Shown here: in pieces, positions 49,999 through 57,964 of the stretch
How positions within the stretch are numbered: position 1 is the stretch's first letter
Layout: each line of letters starts with the position of its first letter
Notes under the pieces: model-generated
The model's input: only the letters and a program-made list of their open reading frames with translations
Databases searched by the model: none
Told to the model about the DNA's origin: nothing
Made by a program: the position numbers and the translations under genes
From: JAFDVN01 sp964472275
Lineage (GTDB): Bacteria; Acidobacteriota; Holophagae; Holophagales; Holophagaceae
Assembly (NCBI GenBank): GCA_964472275.1
Contig: CAYYJN010000006.1
Coordinates: 1 to 64,000, forward strand
Direction of reading: 5' to 3'
Length of the DNA stretch: 64,000 bases

Positions 49999-50471
49999 GC
50001 CTTCTCCTTCTTGTGCTTGGAAACGGAAATCGGGAGGCGCGAGGCCTCCTTCGTGGTTTCGAGTACGACGGTGGTGCGGGTGGCGCGAACGCCTTTGATG
50101 GCGCCGACTTCCTTCATGAGCTTCGATAGCGCGGCGGTGTCCTTCACCCGCACCTTCACGAGGTAGCAGTCCTCGCCGGCCACATGGTGGACTTCGAGGA
50201 TCTCGGGGCGCTTGGCGAGCGCGCGGGCCGTGGCGTCGCCGCCGACGGGGTCTTCGGTGCGCACCGCGAGGAAGGCCAGCAGGCCCAAGTCCACGGCCGC
50301 CGGGGCGACGATGGCCGCGTAGCCCTGGATGAAGCCGCGCTCTTCCAGCTTCTTCACGCGCTCGAAGATGGCCGAGGCCGCCATGCCGAGGCTCCGCCCG
50401 ATCTCCGCGTGGGAGGTCCGGCCGGCGTCCTGAAGGATCGCCAGAATTTTCTGGTCGGTGGCGTCAATCAC
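49995..50471 (-). CDS. Lrp/AsnC-family transcriptional regulator
   Basis: The 158-residue protein has the N-terminal HTH (IDATDQKILAILQDAGRTSHAEIGRSLGMAASAIFERVKKLE) and a C-terminal RAM ligand domain (ARALAKRPEILEVHHVAGEDCYLVKVRVKD). Such proteins bind amino acids as octamers and regulate adjacent metabolic genes. It overlaps the dehydrogenase gene and likely controls both. The start is GTG, inside an inverted repeat that may be its own operator. Confidence 0.92.
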   Translation of the reverse strand: MIDATDQKILAILQDAGRTSHAEIGRSLGMAASAIFERVKKLEERGFIQGYAAIVAPAAVDLGLLAFLAVRTEDPVGGDATARALAKRPEILEVHHVAGEDCYLVKVRVKDTAALSKLMKEVGAIKGVRATRTTVVLETTKEASRLPISVSKHKKEKA

Positions 50472-50504
50472 TCGGTCAAAGTCCGAAAGTACCGAATGAT
50501 TTTA
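50469..50504 (-). promoter_or_regulatory. candidate Lrp operator and -10 box
   Basis: Inverted arms CACTCGGT (50469-50476) and ACCGAATG (50491-50498) match at seven of eight positions across 14 bp and cover the GTG start. Directly upstream on the minus strand is TAAAAT (50499-50504), a possible -10 box. No good -35 is seen. Autorepression would follow from this layout. Confidence 0.4.
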
Positions 50505-50514
50505 ACACGGCCCC

Positions 50515-51417
50515 CTAGCCGTTCCGCACCCTCAATTCTGGCGGGGGCGGGCATTCCAGCTCCAGCCAGAGGCTCGTGCGGGGGTGCGCGAAGCCCAAAC
50601 GGTGCGCGTGCAGGAGGTAGCCGAGGTCGCCCGGAAGGGCTTCGGTTCCCGGCCTCGGGCCGCCGCCGGGTCCATAGAGCGGATCGCCGACCAGCGGATG
50701 GCCCAAGGCCGCCATGTGGATGCGGATCTGGTGGGGGCGGCCCGTCTCGATCCGCACCTCCACGAGACTCGTTTCCGCGCGGCGCTCCAACACGCGCGCA
50801 TGGCTGAGGGCGGGCTTGCCTTCGGGATTGGCGGCGTGGACCGTGCCGAGCGTCGCATGGGGAACGGGGCCGATGGGCGCTTCGATGATGAAGGCGTCCT
50901 CGCTTGGGTGCCCTTCGACGAGCGCGCGATACACCTTCACCAGCTCGCGCCCGCGAAGGGCTTCGCAAAGGGCGCGATGGGCCTCCTGATTCCGGCTGAA
51001 CAGCACGAGGCCCGAAGTGCCGCGCCCGAGGCGATGGATGGGCGAGGCGCCCGCGTCCCGCCGCCGCACGAGATGCAACAGCGTGTGCTCCAGGAACCCG
51101 CCGCCAGGATTCGTCGGCAGGCCCGAAGGCTTCGCCACCGCCAACACAGCGTCGTCTTCATGAAGGACCGCGAAGGAGAGGGGAACTTCCGGCTCCTCCC
51201 AGGGCGGGCGCACCCACGCGATCACCTGCCCGCGCGCGAGCCGAGTCTCCGCCAAGGCGGACGCGCCATCCACCAGCACGCGCCCTTCCGCGATGCGCTC
51301 GCGCCACACGGCTTCGCCGGAATGCTCGTGGCGCGTGGCGAGATGGGCGAGGAGGGACCGGCCTTCATCCCGCGAGCCCACGACCTCCGTGTAGGTGAAG
51401 CCCCCATTCATCGCCAT
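50515..51417 (-). CDS. RluA-family pseudouridine synthase-like protein with altered catalytic motif
   Basis: The 300-residue protein has an S4-like N-terminus (ERIAEGRVLVDGASALAETRL) and the RluA core (VLAVAKPSGLPTNPGGG, VKVYRALVEG, GRPHQIRIHMAALGHPLVGDPLYG). The motif that holds the catalytic Asp, HRLDxxTSG, reads HRLGRGTSG at 128-136, so Asp is replaced by Gly131. The rest of the active-site frame is intact. It may be inactive or act differently. A fragment of a related gene is at 56792-56941. Confidence 0.85.
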   Translation of the reverse strand: MAMNGGFTYTEVVGSRDEGRSLLAHLATRHEHSGEAVWRERIAEGRVLVDGASALAETRLARGQVIAWVRPPWEEPEVPLSFAVLHEDDAVLAVAKPSGLPTNPGGGFLEHTLLHLVRRRDAGASPIHRLGRGTSGLVLFSRNQEAHRALCEALRGRELVKVYRALVEGHPSEDAFIIEAPIGPVPHATLGTVHAANPEGKPALSHARVLERRAETSLVEVRIETGRPHQIRIHMAALGHPLVGDPLYGPGGGPRPGTEALPGDLGYLLHAHRLGFAHPRTSLWLELECPPPPELRVRNG

Positions 51418-51438
51418 CCGGCCAGGATAGCGAAGCCT

Positions 51439-53604
51439 TCAGAACTGATACGCGTAGGCCAGTTTCGCGAAGAGCCCGCGCTCGATCATGCGCTCCTGGG
51501 GGATGCCGATGATCGGGTCGCGGTGCCGTTGGCCGGACCAGCCCACATAGGCGGTGGTGAAGGCGTTGGGCTGCCAGCCCACGAAGGCCTTGAGGTACTT
51601 GTCCGTGGTGTTCGCGTAGGTTCCGTCGTAGCGCACGACGAAGGCCTGGGTCTTGAAATAGATGTAGCGCGGCATCTGCCAGGTGGCGGTGGTGGACAGT
51701 TCGCGGGCGCGGATGAGGCGCAGGCCGTCGGATTCGCGGGTCAGCTCCGCCTGCTGCGCATTGAATTGGTAGCCCACATCCAGGATCGCGCCGCTGGCGT
51801 TCGCGTCGTAGGTGTGGAGCCGCGCGGGTTGCCCGGAGCCGAGGTCAATGGTGCGGCCTTGGGTCGCGCGGATGAGCGCTTGAAGGGAACTGAGCCGCTT
51901 CCAGCTCAGGGCCATGTTGGCGTTCCAGGTGGAATTGGAAGTCACTTCATCATTCGCCCAGCTTCGCCCGGCGATGTCCCAATCCAGACTCCAGGCCCAG
52001 CGCCCGGCCGTCTCCAGGAAGGTCGAGAGGCTGATGGCGCGGTCGAAGGGATGGCCGTCCCACCATTCGAGATTCCGCACGCGGAGCGTGGCGTTGGCCT
52101 GGGACAGCGCGCCCTGGTTCCAATTGGCCTGCCACCCGTATCCCGCCCGCTGGGTGCGGTAGCCGTTGAGGTCGGTGAAGCCCGAGACGAGCATGAGGTT
52201 GGGGCTCGTGGCCTGGGTGAACAGGAAGGCGTTCCAGGTCCGGGTGTTCCAATCCAGTTCCAGCGCCGTCGCGGTGCCCGACTGCGAAAGCGTCGTCCCG
52301 TCCGCCTGGGGCAGGTGGGACACGGAGCGGATGGCGCTACCGATGAGGTGGAAGTCGGAGCCGAGCCACTTGTCGGCGTAGATGCCGCCGCTCTGGCCGC
52401 CCGCGCCATCCGGTCCGCCCATGAGCGCCTTGTCCGTGCCCACGAGCGAGATGCCGGAACTGCGATCATCCAGCCGGAATCGCGCCGCCGCCGCCGTGTC
52501 GCGGGTGGGGAGCGTGTCCGCGCCCGCGCCGCCGTTGGCGTCCAGGATCAAGCCGCCTTCATCATCCTTGGCGTGCAGCACCGTCCAACTCGCCCAGGAG
52601 GATTGACCCGAGGCCTTCACGCCGTAGAGCGGCTCCTGCACCGTGCGACTGAAGAACTGCTGCTGCGCCCCGGTGATGCCCAGCAGCTCCATGCCTTCCA
52701 GGAAGAAGGGGCGATGCTCGGGGTAGAGGACCTTGAAGCGGCTGTTGATCTGGAGCGGGTCCACATCCGCGTCCACCGTGGCGAAGTCCGGGCGGTAAGT
52801 GCCCTCCAGCGTGACGGAGGTGCCCGAATAGCGCATGTCCAGGCCGAGCCGCGTCCGCTCGTCCGTGGGCGCGTTGTAGGCGTCGGTCTTCGTGTAGGTG
52901 ACGGAGGGGATGACGAGGAAGGGCGACCCGGCCTGCGCCACGGGCGCGCCGGAGACCTTCGCCATCTGGCAGATGTCGCACTGCACATCCTTGCTCATGC
53001 GCGGCCAGGAGATGCCGTAGCGCCGCTCGCGGGGGATGATGCGGAGAATGCGCACGCCCCACTCGCCCGGGCGGCGGCGGAGGCTGCTGTAGGGCACGCG
53101 GAACTTCACGAGGTAACCCTTGGGCGTCAGCACGCCCACGGAGTCCCATAGGCAATCGTAGGAATAGTTCTCGCCCGTGGCGTCCGTCACGATGGCGTCG
53201 CCCTGGCAGCCTTCCGGCGTGGAGATGAGGCGGATGGTGCTCAGCCCCTTGCCGGACGCGTCAATGTCCAGGCCGATCAGGTCCATGTCGCCGCTGAAGT
53301 CGTCCCGCTTGCGGAGCGCGGAGCGGATCTTCGACGGGTCCGGATCTTCGCATTCGATCGCCACATAGAGCGCGTCCGGCCCCCACGCGAAGTGGGCGAT
53401 GGTGGGCCAGCGATTCTCGCCCTTGTCATCCGGCATGATCATGCCGAAGTCCTTCACCACCCACGACCCTTCCCAAGTGGAAAGATCCGCGTCCGCCGCC
53501 ATGGAGGGCGCCTTCGCCAATCGGGGGAACGCGAGATGCGGCGGATTGGGCGCCTGGGCCTGAAGGAGGACCGAGCAGGCGAACGCCAGCGGCGGGATGC
53601 GCAT
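51439..53604 (-). CDS. DUF5916 outer-membrane protein with CBM9-like N-terminal domain
   Basis: The 721-residue exported protein has a signal peptide (MRIPPLAFACSVLLQAQA). The CBM9/DOMON-like sandwich that follows (to about 210) includes HFAWGPDALYVAIECEDPDP. The DUF5916 region with YPEHRPFFLEGMELLGITG then leads into a long beta-barrel ending in aromatic FAKLAYAYQF, typical for BAM-inserted proteins. DUF5916 proteins are common in Acidobacteria, Gemmatimonadetes and Bacteroidetes. Their substrate is unknown; carbohydrate or peptide uptake is often suggested. Two Cys in CDICQMAK are notable. Confidence 0.88.
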   Translation of the reverse strand: MRIPPLAFACSVLLQAQAPNPPHLAFPRLAKAPSMAADADLSTWEGSWVVKDFGMIMPDDKGENRWPTIAHFAWGPDALYVAIECEDPDPSKIRSALRKRDDFSGDMDLIGLDIDASGKGLSTIRLISTPEGCQGDAIVTDATGENYSYDCLWDSVGVLTPKGYLVKFRVPYSSLRRRPGEWGVRILRIIPRERRYGISWPRMSKDVQCDICQMAKVSGAPVAQAGSPFLVIPSVTYTKTDAYNAPTDERTRLGLDMRYSGTSVTLEGTYRPDFATVDADVDPLQINSRFKVLYPEHRPFFLEGMELLGITGAQQQFFSRTVQEPLYGVKASGQSSWASWTVLHAKDDEGGLILDANGGAGADTLPTRDTAAAARFRLDDRSSGISLVGTDKALMGGPDGAGGQSGGIYADKWLGSDFHLIGSAIRSVSHLPQADGTTLSQSGTATALELDWNTRTWNAFLFTQATSPNLMLVSGFTDLNGYRTQRAGYGWQANWNQGALSQANATLRVRNLEWWDGHPFDRAISLSTFLETAGRWAWSLDWDIAGRSWANDEVTSNSTWNANMALSWKRLSSLQALIRATQGRTIDLGSGQPARLHTYDANASGAILDVGYQFNAQQAELTRESDGLRLIRARELSTTATWQMPRYIYFKTQAFVVRYDGTYANTTDKYLKAFVGWQPNAFTTAYVGWSGQRHRDPIIGIPQERMIERGLFAKLAYAYQF

Positions 53605-53721
53605 AGGAAAGACCTCACCTTGAAGCGGTGTCGGAGTGGATTACGAAGGTCGGTGGAGGTGGTTTAGGGGCCCGACGGGAAACTCGTCTTGGGGCTCCCG
53701 GTTCAGGCAGAATGGGGCGCC

Positions 53722-55410
53722 ATGCCCCTCCCCCGCCTGCCGCCCACCTGGCTCATGCTGGCCTTCGCCTGCGCGAGCGGGATCGCGTGGATGGCGGGCG
53801 GGCCGCTCGCGCGCGCGAACATCGGCGCCATCGTCTACCTGGTGTTCACCGGACTCGGCGCCCTCGAAAGCGCCCGCCGCGTTCCGCTCGAACGAAGGTA
53901 TCGCCGCGGATGGGTCCTCCTCTGCGTCTTCTTCGTGTTCGTGTTCCTGATCCTCGCGAAGCAACTCGTCGCGAGCCTGTTCCAGGGCTCGCTCGGCGCG
54001 GGCCGCCTCCCCGTGGCGCTCCTCCTCCAGTTCACGGTCAGCTTCGGGCTGCTCATCCCGGCGAGCCTCGCCTTCGTCCGGCGGAAGCGGCGGACTTGGC
54101 TGGAGGCCCTGGACGCGAGCATCTTCGCCATCGCGTTCTACCTCTGCCTTTGGATCTGGGTGCTGCGGGGATTCCTCGAACATCTGCCCGGCGACCCCCT
54201 TCAACGGATCAGCCTCCAGCTCACCTTCGTCGTCATCTCCGTGAGCGCCGGAGTCGCGATGCACGCCTGGACCGCGCTCGGGCTCCGGCTGCGCCATCCC
54301 CAGGGCTTCCTGGCGCTCGGCCTGCTCTGCTTCGTCGGCGCGGCGATCTGGCGGGTCCAGTTGGATCTCTCCGGTCATTTCTCCTGGGTCCACCCGATCC
54401 GTCTCGCCTTCGTGCCCGCGATCGTCCTCTTCTGGCTGGCGTGCCGACAACCCTTGGAAGAGGTGAGCCTGAGCCCGTTCCGCAAGGGGCTCCTGCTCGC
54501 CCTGCCCTACCTGCCCGCGCTGCTCGCCTTCCCCGCGGCCTTCGCGGCCTACCTGCCCGCGCACGCCGAGCGCGACGCCACCGGCTACTTCCTCATGGGC
54601 GCGCTCGCCTTGCTGCTGCTCGCCCGCCAGGCCCTGGCGCTGGGCCAGATCGAGCGGTTCAAACGCACCCTGGAATTGAAAGTGGATGAGCGGACAGAAG
54701 CCTTGGCCCAGAGTCAGGCCGTCGTCCTCCGCACCCAGCGCATGAATCTCGTGGCCACCCTTGGCGCGGGCGTGGCCCACGACTTGAACAACCTGCTCAC
54801 CAGCGCGGTCGGATACCTGGACATCGCCCGGGATGAACTCCGCGAGGGCGGGGGCCAACCCGACGACTTCCTCCAACGCGCGCAGACCTCCCTCGGCATG
54901 GCGAGCGGGCTGTCGCGGCGGATCATGGCCGCGGGCAGAGGCGAGCGCGAAGGCAGCCAGCTCCTGGATCTGAACGAGCACCTGACCCACCTCGCGCCCG
55001 TGCTGAAGGCGATCCTGCCCAAGACGCTCGATCTTCAAGTGCTCACCCTGTCGCGCGGGCCGCTGCCCTTGCGCGCCTCGGGCGCGGAGTTGGACCAGAT
55101 CATCGTGAACCTGGTGATGAACGCGCGGGACGCGACGCCGGAAGGCGGCCGCGTCTGGGTCCGCGCCTCCCGGGATGAAGGGGGCGCGCCCGTGCTGGAA
55201 GTGGAGGACACGGGCAGCGGCATGTCCGAGGCCGTCCTCGCGCGGATCTTCGAACCCTTCTTCACCACCAAGGCGCCGGGGCAAGGCACGGGCCTTGGTC
55301 TCGGTTCGATCCAGGCCGTGATCCAAGCCATGCACGGCACGCTCTCCGTCCATAGCGAGGAGGGACGCGGCTCCCGCTTCACCCTGCGCTTCCCGCGCGC
55401 GGAATCCTGA
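53722..55410 (+). CDS. multi-pass membrane sensor histidine kinase
   Basis: The 562-residue protein has seven or eight membrane helices in the first 310 residues, a short coiled coil (RTEALAQSQAVVLRTQRMN) and a complete kinase core. The H box is LGAGVAHDLNNLLTSAVGYL, the N box VMNARDATPEGGRV, and the G boxes are DTGSGMSEAVLARIFEPFFTTK and GTGLGLGSIQAV. The HDLNN form of the H box is typical of NtrB-like kinases. No response regulator lies next to it; the NtrC-like gene at 41776 is 10 kb away. The ATG at 53722 is preferred over an upstream TTG. Confidence 0.9.
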   Translation: MPLPRLPPTWLMLAFACASGIAWMAGGPLARANIGAIVYLVFTGLGALESARRVPLERRYRRGWVLLCVFFVFVFLILAKQLVASLFQGSLGAGRLPVALLLQFTVSFGLLIPASLAFVRRKRRTWLEALDASIFAIAFYLCLWIWVLRGFLEHLPGDPLQRISLQLTFVVISVSAGVAMHAWTALGLRLRHPQGFLALGLLCFVGAAIWRVQLDLSGHFSWVHPIRLAFVPAIVLFWLACRQPLEEVSLSPFRKGLLLALPYLPALLAFPAAFAAYLPAHAERDATGYFLMGALALLLLARQALALGQIERFKRTLELKVDERTEALAQSQAVVLRTQRMNLVATLGAGVAHDLNNLLTSAVGYLDIARDELREGGGQPDDFLQRAQTSLGMASGLSRRIMAAGRGEREGSQLLDLNEHLTHLAPVLKAILPKTLDLQVLTLSRGPLPLRASGAELDQIIVNLVMNARDATPEGGRVWVRASRDEGGAPVLEVEDTGSGMSEAVLARIFEPFFTTKAPGQGTGLGLGSIQAVIQAMHGTLSVHSEEGRGSRFTLRFPRAES

Positions 55411-55463
55411 GGCCGCGCGCCGGGGTTCCTGGCCCGGAGCAGGCCGCCTAAGCTGGAAGGACC

Positions 55464-56612
55464 ATGTCGGCGCTCCCGGTTCCCTCCACTCCTCGGCAGC
55501 TCAACGGCCTCATCCTCCCCGGCGGCGGCGCGCGGGCGGCCTACCAGGTGGGCGTGCTGAAGGCGCTGGCGGAGGCGCTTCCGGCTTCGGTGAAGATGCC
55601 CTTCCCCATCATCTCCGGCGTCTCCGCCGGGGCCATCAACGCGGCGAAGCTCGCCACCCACGGCACGGATTTCCGCGAAGGCGTCGCGGCCCTGGCGGAC
55701 ATCTGGGCGCATCTCACCGTGGACCAGGTCTACCGCACCGATGTCGCCACCGTCGCGGGCGACAGCTTGCGCTGGCTGCGCGGCCTCATCGCCGGCACCG
55801 ACCGCGCGGGGGTGCGCTCCATCCTGAACAACCAGCCCCTGCGGGAACTCCTGGGCCGCGGCCTGGATTTCGAAGCGGTGCAGGAAGCCATCGAAGCGGG
55901 CGCGCTCCGGGGCCTCGCGGTGACGGCGGCGGGCTACACCAGCGCTGAATCCATCACCTACTTCCAGGCCGCGGCGGAATGCCAGCCCTGGCGGCGCACG
56001 CGGCGCGAGGGCCGCCCCACGCGGCTCAGCGTCGAACATGTGATGGCCTCCGTGGCGCTGCCCATCCTCTTTCCCGCCGCCAAGGTGGATGGCGAATGGC
56101 ATGGCGACGGGTCGCTGCGGCAGACGAGCCCCGTCTCGCCCGCGATCCACCTGGGCGCGGAGCGCATCCTCGTCATCGCCGTGCGCAACGAGGACCGGAA
56201 CGCCCCGCACCCTGACAAGGCCGCGCCGTACCCGAGCTTCGGCCAGATCGGCGGCTACATGCTGGACTCGCTCTTCATGGACGCCATCTACACCGACCTG
56301 GAGCGCATCCAGCGCATCAACCGCACCGTCGCCCAGGCGGAAGGCGGGCACACGAGCGAGCTGCGGCCCGTGGACGCGCGGGTGATCGTGCCCTCCGCCG
56401 ACATGCGCGAGATCGTGCAGGCCCACAAGGACGCCTTCCCCCGCACGGTGCGGACGCTCTTCGGCCTCATCGGCGCCCGCGGCGCCGCCGGCGGCCAGTT
56501 GCTCTCCTACCTGCTCTTCGACCAAGGCTACTGCAACGCCCTCATGGACCTCGGCTACCAGGACGGCCTGGCGCGGAAAGACGAACTCGTGCCGTGGCTC
56601 ATGGGCGAGTGA
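55464..56612 (+). CDS. patatin-like phospholipase
   Basis: The 382-residue protein has the oxyanion hole GGGARAAYQVGVLKAL, the nucleophile elbow GVSAG at residues 52-56 with catalytic Ser, and the Asp partner in WHGDGSLRQTSP. It resembles RssA-type cytosolic patatin hydrolases acting on phospholipids or lysophospholipids. It follows the kinase gene by 53 bp in the same direction. After the stop there is no plus-strand gene for more than 1 kb. Confidence 0.9.
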   Translation: MSALPVPSTPRQLNGLILPGGGARAAYQVGVLKALAEALPASVKMPFPIISGVSAGAINAAKLATHGTDFREGVAALADIWAHLTVDQVYRTDVATVAGDSLRWLRGLIAGTDRAGVRSILNNQPLRELLGRGLDFEAVQEAIEAGALRGLAVTAAGYTSAESITYFQAAAECQPWRRTRREGRPTRLSVEHVMASVALPILFPAAKVDGEWHGDGSLRQTSPVSPAIHLGAERILVIAVRNEDRNAPHPDKAAPYPSFGQIGGYMLDSLFMDAIYTDLERIQRINRTVAQAEGGHTSELRPVDARVIVPSADMREIVQAHKDAFPRTVRTLFGLIGARGAAGGQLLSYLLFDQGYCNALMDLGYQDGLARKDELVPWLMGE

Positions 56613-56651
56613 AAAGCCCGCTATCGAGGAACCTGGACACAGGGGTCGCGG

Positions 56652-56766
56652 AGGTTCCGCAGAAGCCACAGAGGGGTGCTGGTTCATCAGGCCAGAACCT
56701 GCCGTGCACGGCGCCCTCACTCTCTCTGTGGTGCGATGGCAATTCCTCGTGGTCTTCGTGGTGAAA
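56652..56766. repeat. 9-bp-unit palindromic repeat (CCACAGAGG / CTTCGTGGT type)
   Basis: Positions 56652-56680 read as loose nonads (GCGGAGGTT, CCGCAGAAG, CCACAGAGG) and are matched in inverse by CTCTGTGG and then CCTCGTGGT, CTTCGTGGT, GAAACC up to 56766. The symmetry is only partial. The repeat has the same 9-bp spacing as those at 44332 and 57930. Confidence 0.55.
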
Positions 56767-56791
56767 CCTAACGCAGCTCCTCCAGCGATTC

Positions 56792-56941
56792 CTAGTGGAG
56801 GTCCAGCCATTCACTGATGCGCGCCCGCCACTCCGCTTCGCCACTGTGCGCGTACCTCGCGCACAGGTGCCCGAGCAGATCCCGCCCCACAGCTCGGCGA
56901 GTGAGTACCTCGGTGTAGGTGAAGCACCGGTTCAAGAACCG
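56792..56941 (-). pseudogene. fragment of an RluA-family pseudouridine synthase gene
   Basis: On the minus strand, the frame ending in TAG at 56792 encodes CFTYTEVLTRRAVGRDLLGH and then LCARYAHSGEAEWRARIS before running into unrelated residues and the stop. This aligns without gaps to the N-terminus of the intact RluA-like protein at 50515-51417 (GFTYTEVVGSRDEGRSLLAH, then LATRHEHSGEAVWRERIA). Only about 40 residues remain and there is no catalytic core. It is probably a decayed or partially recombined copy, diverged well beyond a recent duplication. Confidence 0.75.
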
Positions 56942-57121
56942 CAAGGGCCTCTGCGGTTAGGTCAAACGAGCCGCTCTAACGAAAGAAGCTAACCGGCCCT
57001 ACCCGCACTGAGGCGTTGAGAAAATCTGAGATAGCAATAACTTGCAAGAGCGCGGGAGACAATGCATGCGAGGCCTGAGTCGAGGAAAGGTTAGGCAATA
57101 TAGGTAAAATGATTGATAATT
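56942..57121. other. AT-richer intergenic tract without recognised gene
   Basis: No start-to-stop frame with coding character is seen. GC falls from the genome norm towards about 45 percent as the tract approaches the orphan gene. TAATCA/TATAGG-like stretches occur but no convincing promoter. No tRNA, terminator or known RNA is visible. Confidence 0.4.
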
Positions 57122-57727
57122 CTACATTTTTTCGCCGGAAGGCAAGTATTCCGGCTTGATGAGGGATTCTGGATATTTTGCCTTCAGGCTATCCCGAAGT
57201 GACTGGTATGTATTCAAGGACATCTGCGCCATCTGGCCATAATGTTTAGCCTTATCCGCGAGATCACGATCTGGTGCATCTAAATATTTCAGCCATGCAT
57301 TTGCACTCATTTTAACATATTCAAAATACTTCTTAGCTTCAATCCAAGAATTGATGTACCTATTCCAATCTGGGCCATAGTTTATTTTTTGGCATTCAGT
57401 CGCCATATTATCAACAAACGGAAATCCTTTTTTTGCAAGTAACTTGGCAGTTTGAAGGTCCTTCTTGAGCTGGATGGTTTGCATTTCCTCGATTCTTGCT
57501 GCAGCAGTGTTCACATGATAGGAGAGCGCAACAAAATCTGGTCCAATAATAGATGCATCAGATTTGGCATAATTTCGCCTCATTGCCCAAGCGAAAAAGC
57601 CTTGAAAGGCTGGATTGCTAGCGGCATTTGGATCGTTCTTGATTGATTTTCTTGGTACATCTCGCTTTTGATTTGGAGCGGCAACCATTAGGGTGGTTGC
57701 ACCGAAAGCGAAAATAAGAGTTTGCAT
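57122..57727 (-). CDS. AT-rich orphan gene, exported protein of unknown function
   Basis: I do not recognise this 201-residue protein. From the ATG at 57727 it has a plausible signal peptide (MQTLIFAFGATTLMVAA) followed by a basic stretch and a helical body rich in Lys, Asn, Tyr and Ala (MRRNYAKSDASIIGPDFVAL, ANAWLKYLDAPDRDLADKAK). The open frame reaches 57910, but the extra 61 residues look non-coding. Codon use is strikingly AT-rich at third positions compared with every neighbour, which suggests horizontal acquisition. Confidence 0.6.
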   Translation of the reverse strand: MQTLIFAFGATTLMVAAPNQKRDVPRKSIKNDPNAASNPAFQGFFAWAMRRNYAKSDASIIGPDFVALSYHVNTAAARIEEMQTIQLKKDLQTAKLLAKKGFPFVDNMATECQKINYGPDWNRYINSWIEAKKYFEYVKMSANAWLKYLDAPDRDLADKAKHYGQMAQMSLNTYQSLRDSLKAKYPESLIKPEYLPSGEKM

Positions 57728-57929
57728 TGAACTCACTGGAAGCCCCCGGTAAGGAATGTTGCCAAACTTTGAATTAGGCGAACCGAAGGTGGATGGGACA
57801 TCCCATCCAACACGGCCGCGCGGTGAACGAAAAATTGGAAAGAGCTGGCTTGCCGAGACTGTGTGAATTACACCATATCTTTGCAAGGAACGGGCAGAGA
57901 AGGCCGCCACATTCCTCCCCCAGCTTTTC

Positions 57930-57956
57930 TTCGCGTCCTTCGCGACCTTTGCGGTG
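57930..57956. repeat. 9-bp-unit array (CTTCGCGNC type)
   Basis: Three nonads in a row, CTTCGCGTC, CTTCGCGAC, CTTTGCGGT, then GAACG, end nine bases before the ABC-F stop codon. A degenerate inverse partner may lie at 57880-57900 (GCAAGGAAC and following). Confidence 0.65.
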
Positions 57957-57964
57957 AACGCTTT

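Noticed and set aside
53722..55410. Histidine kinase as the cognate partner of the NtrC-like regulator at 41776
   Set aside because: They are 10 kb apart on opposite strands with many genes between; nothing in the sequence pairs them.
56613..57930. A prophage or insertion sequence in the odd tract
   Set aside because: No integrase, transposase or phage gene and no terminal inverted repeats of an IS are seen; only one orphan gene and a gene remnant are present.
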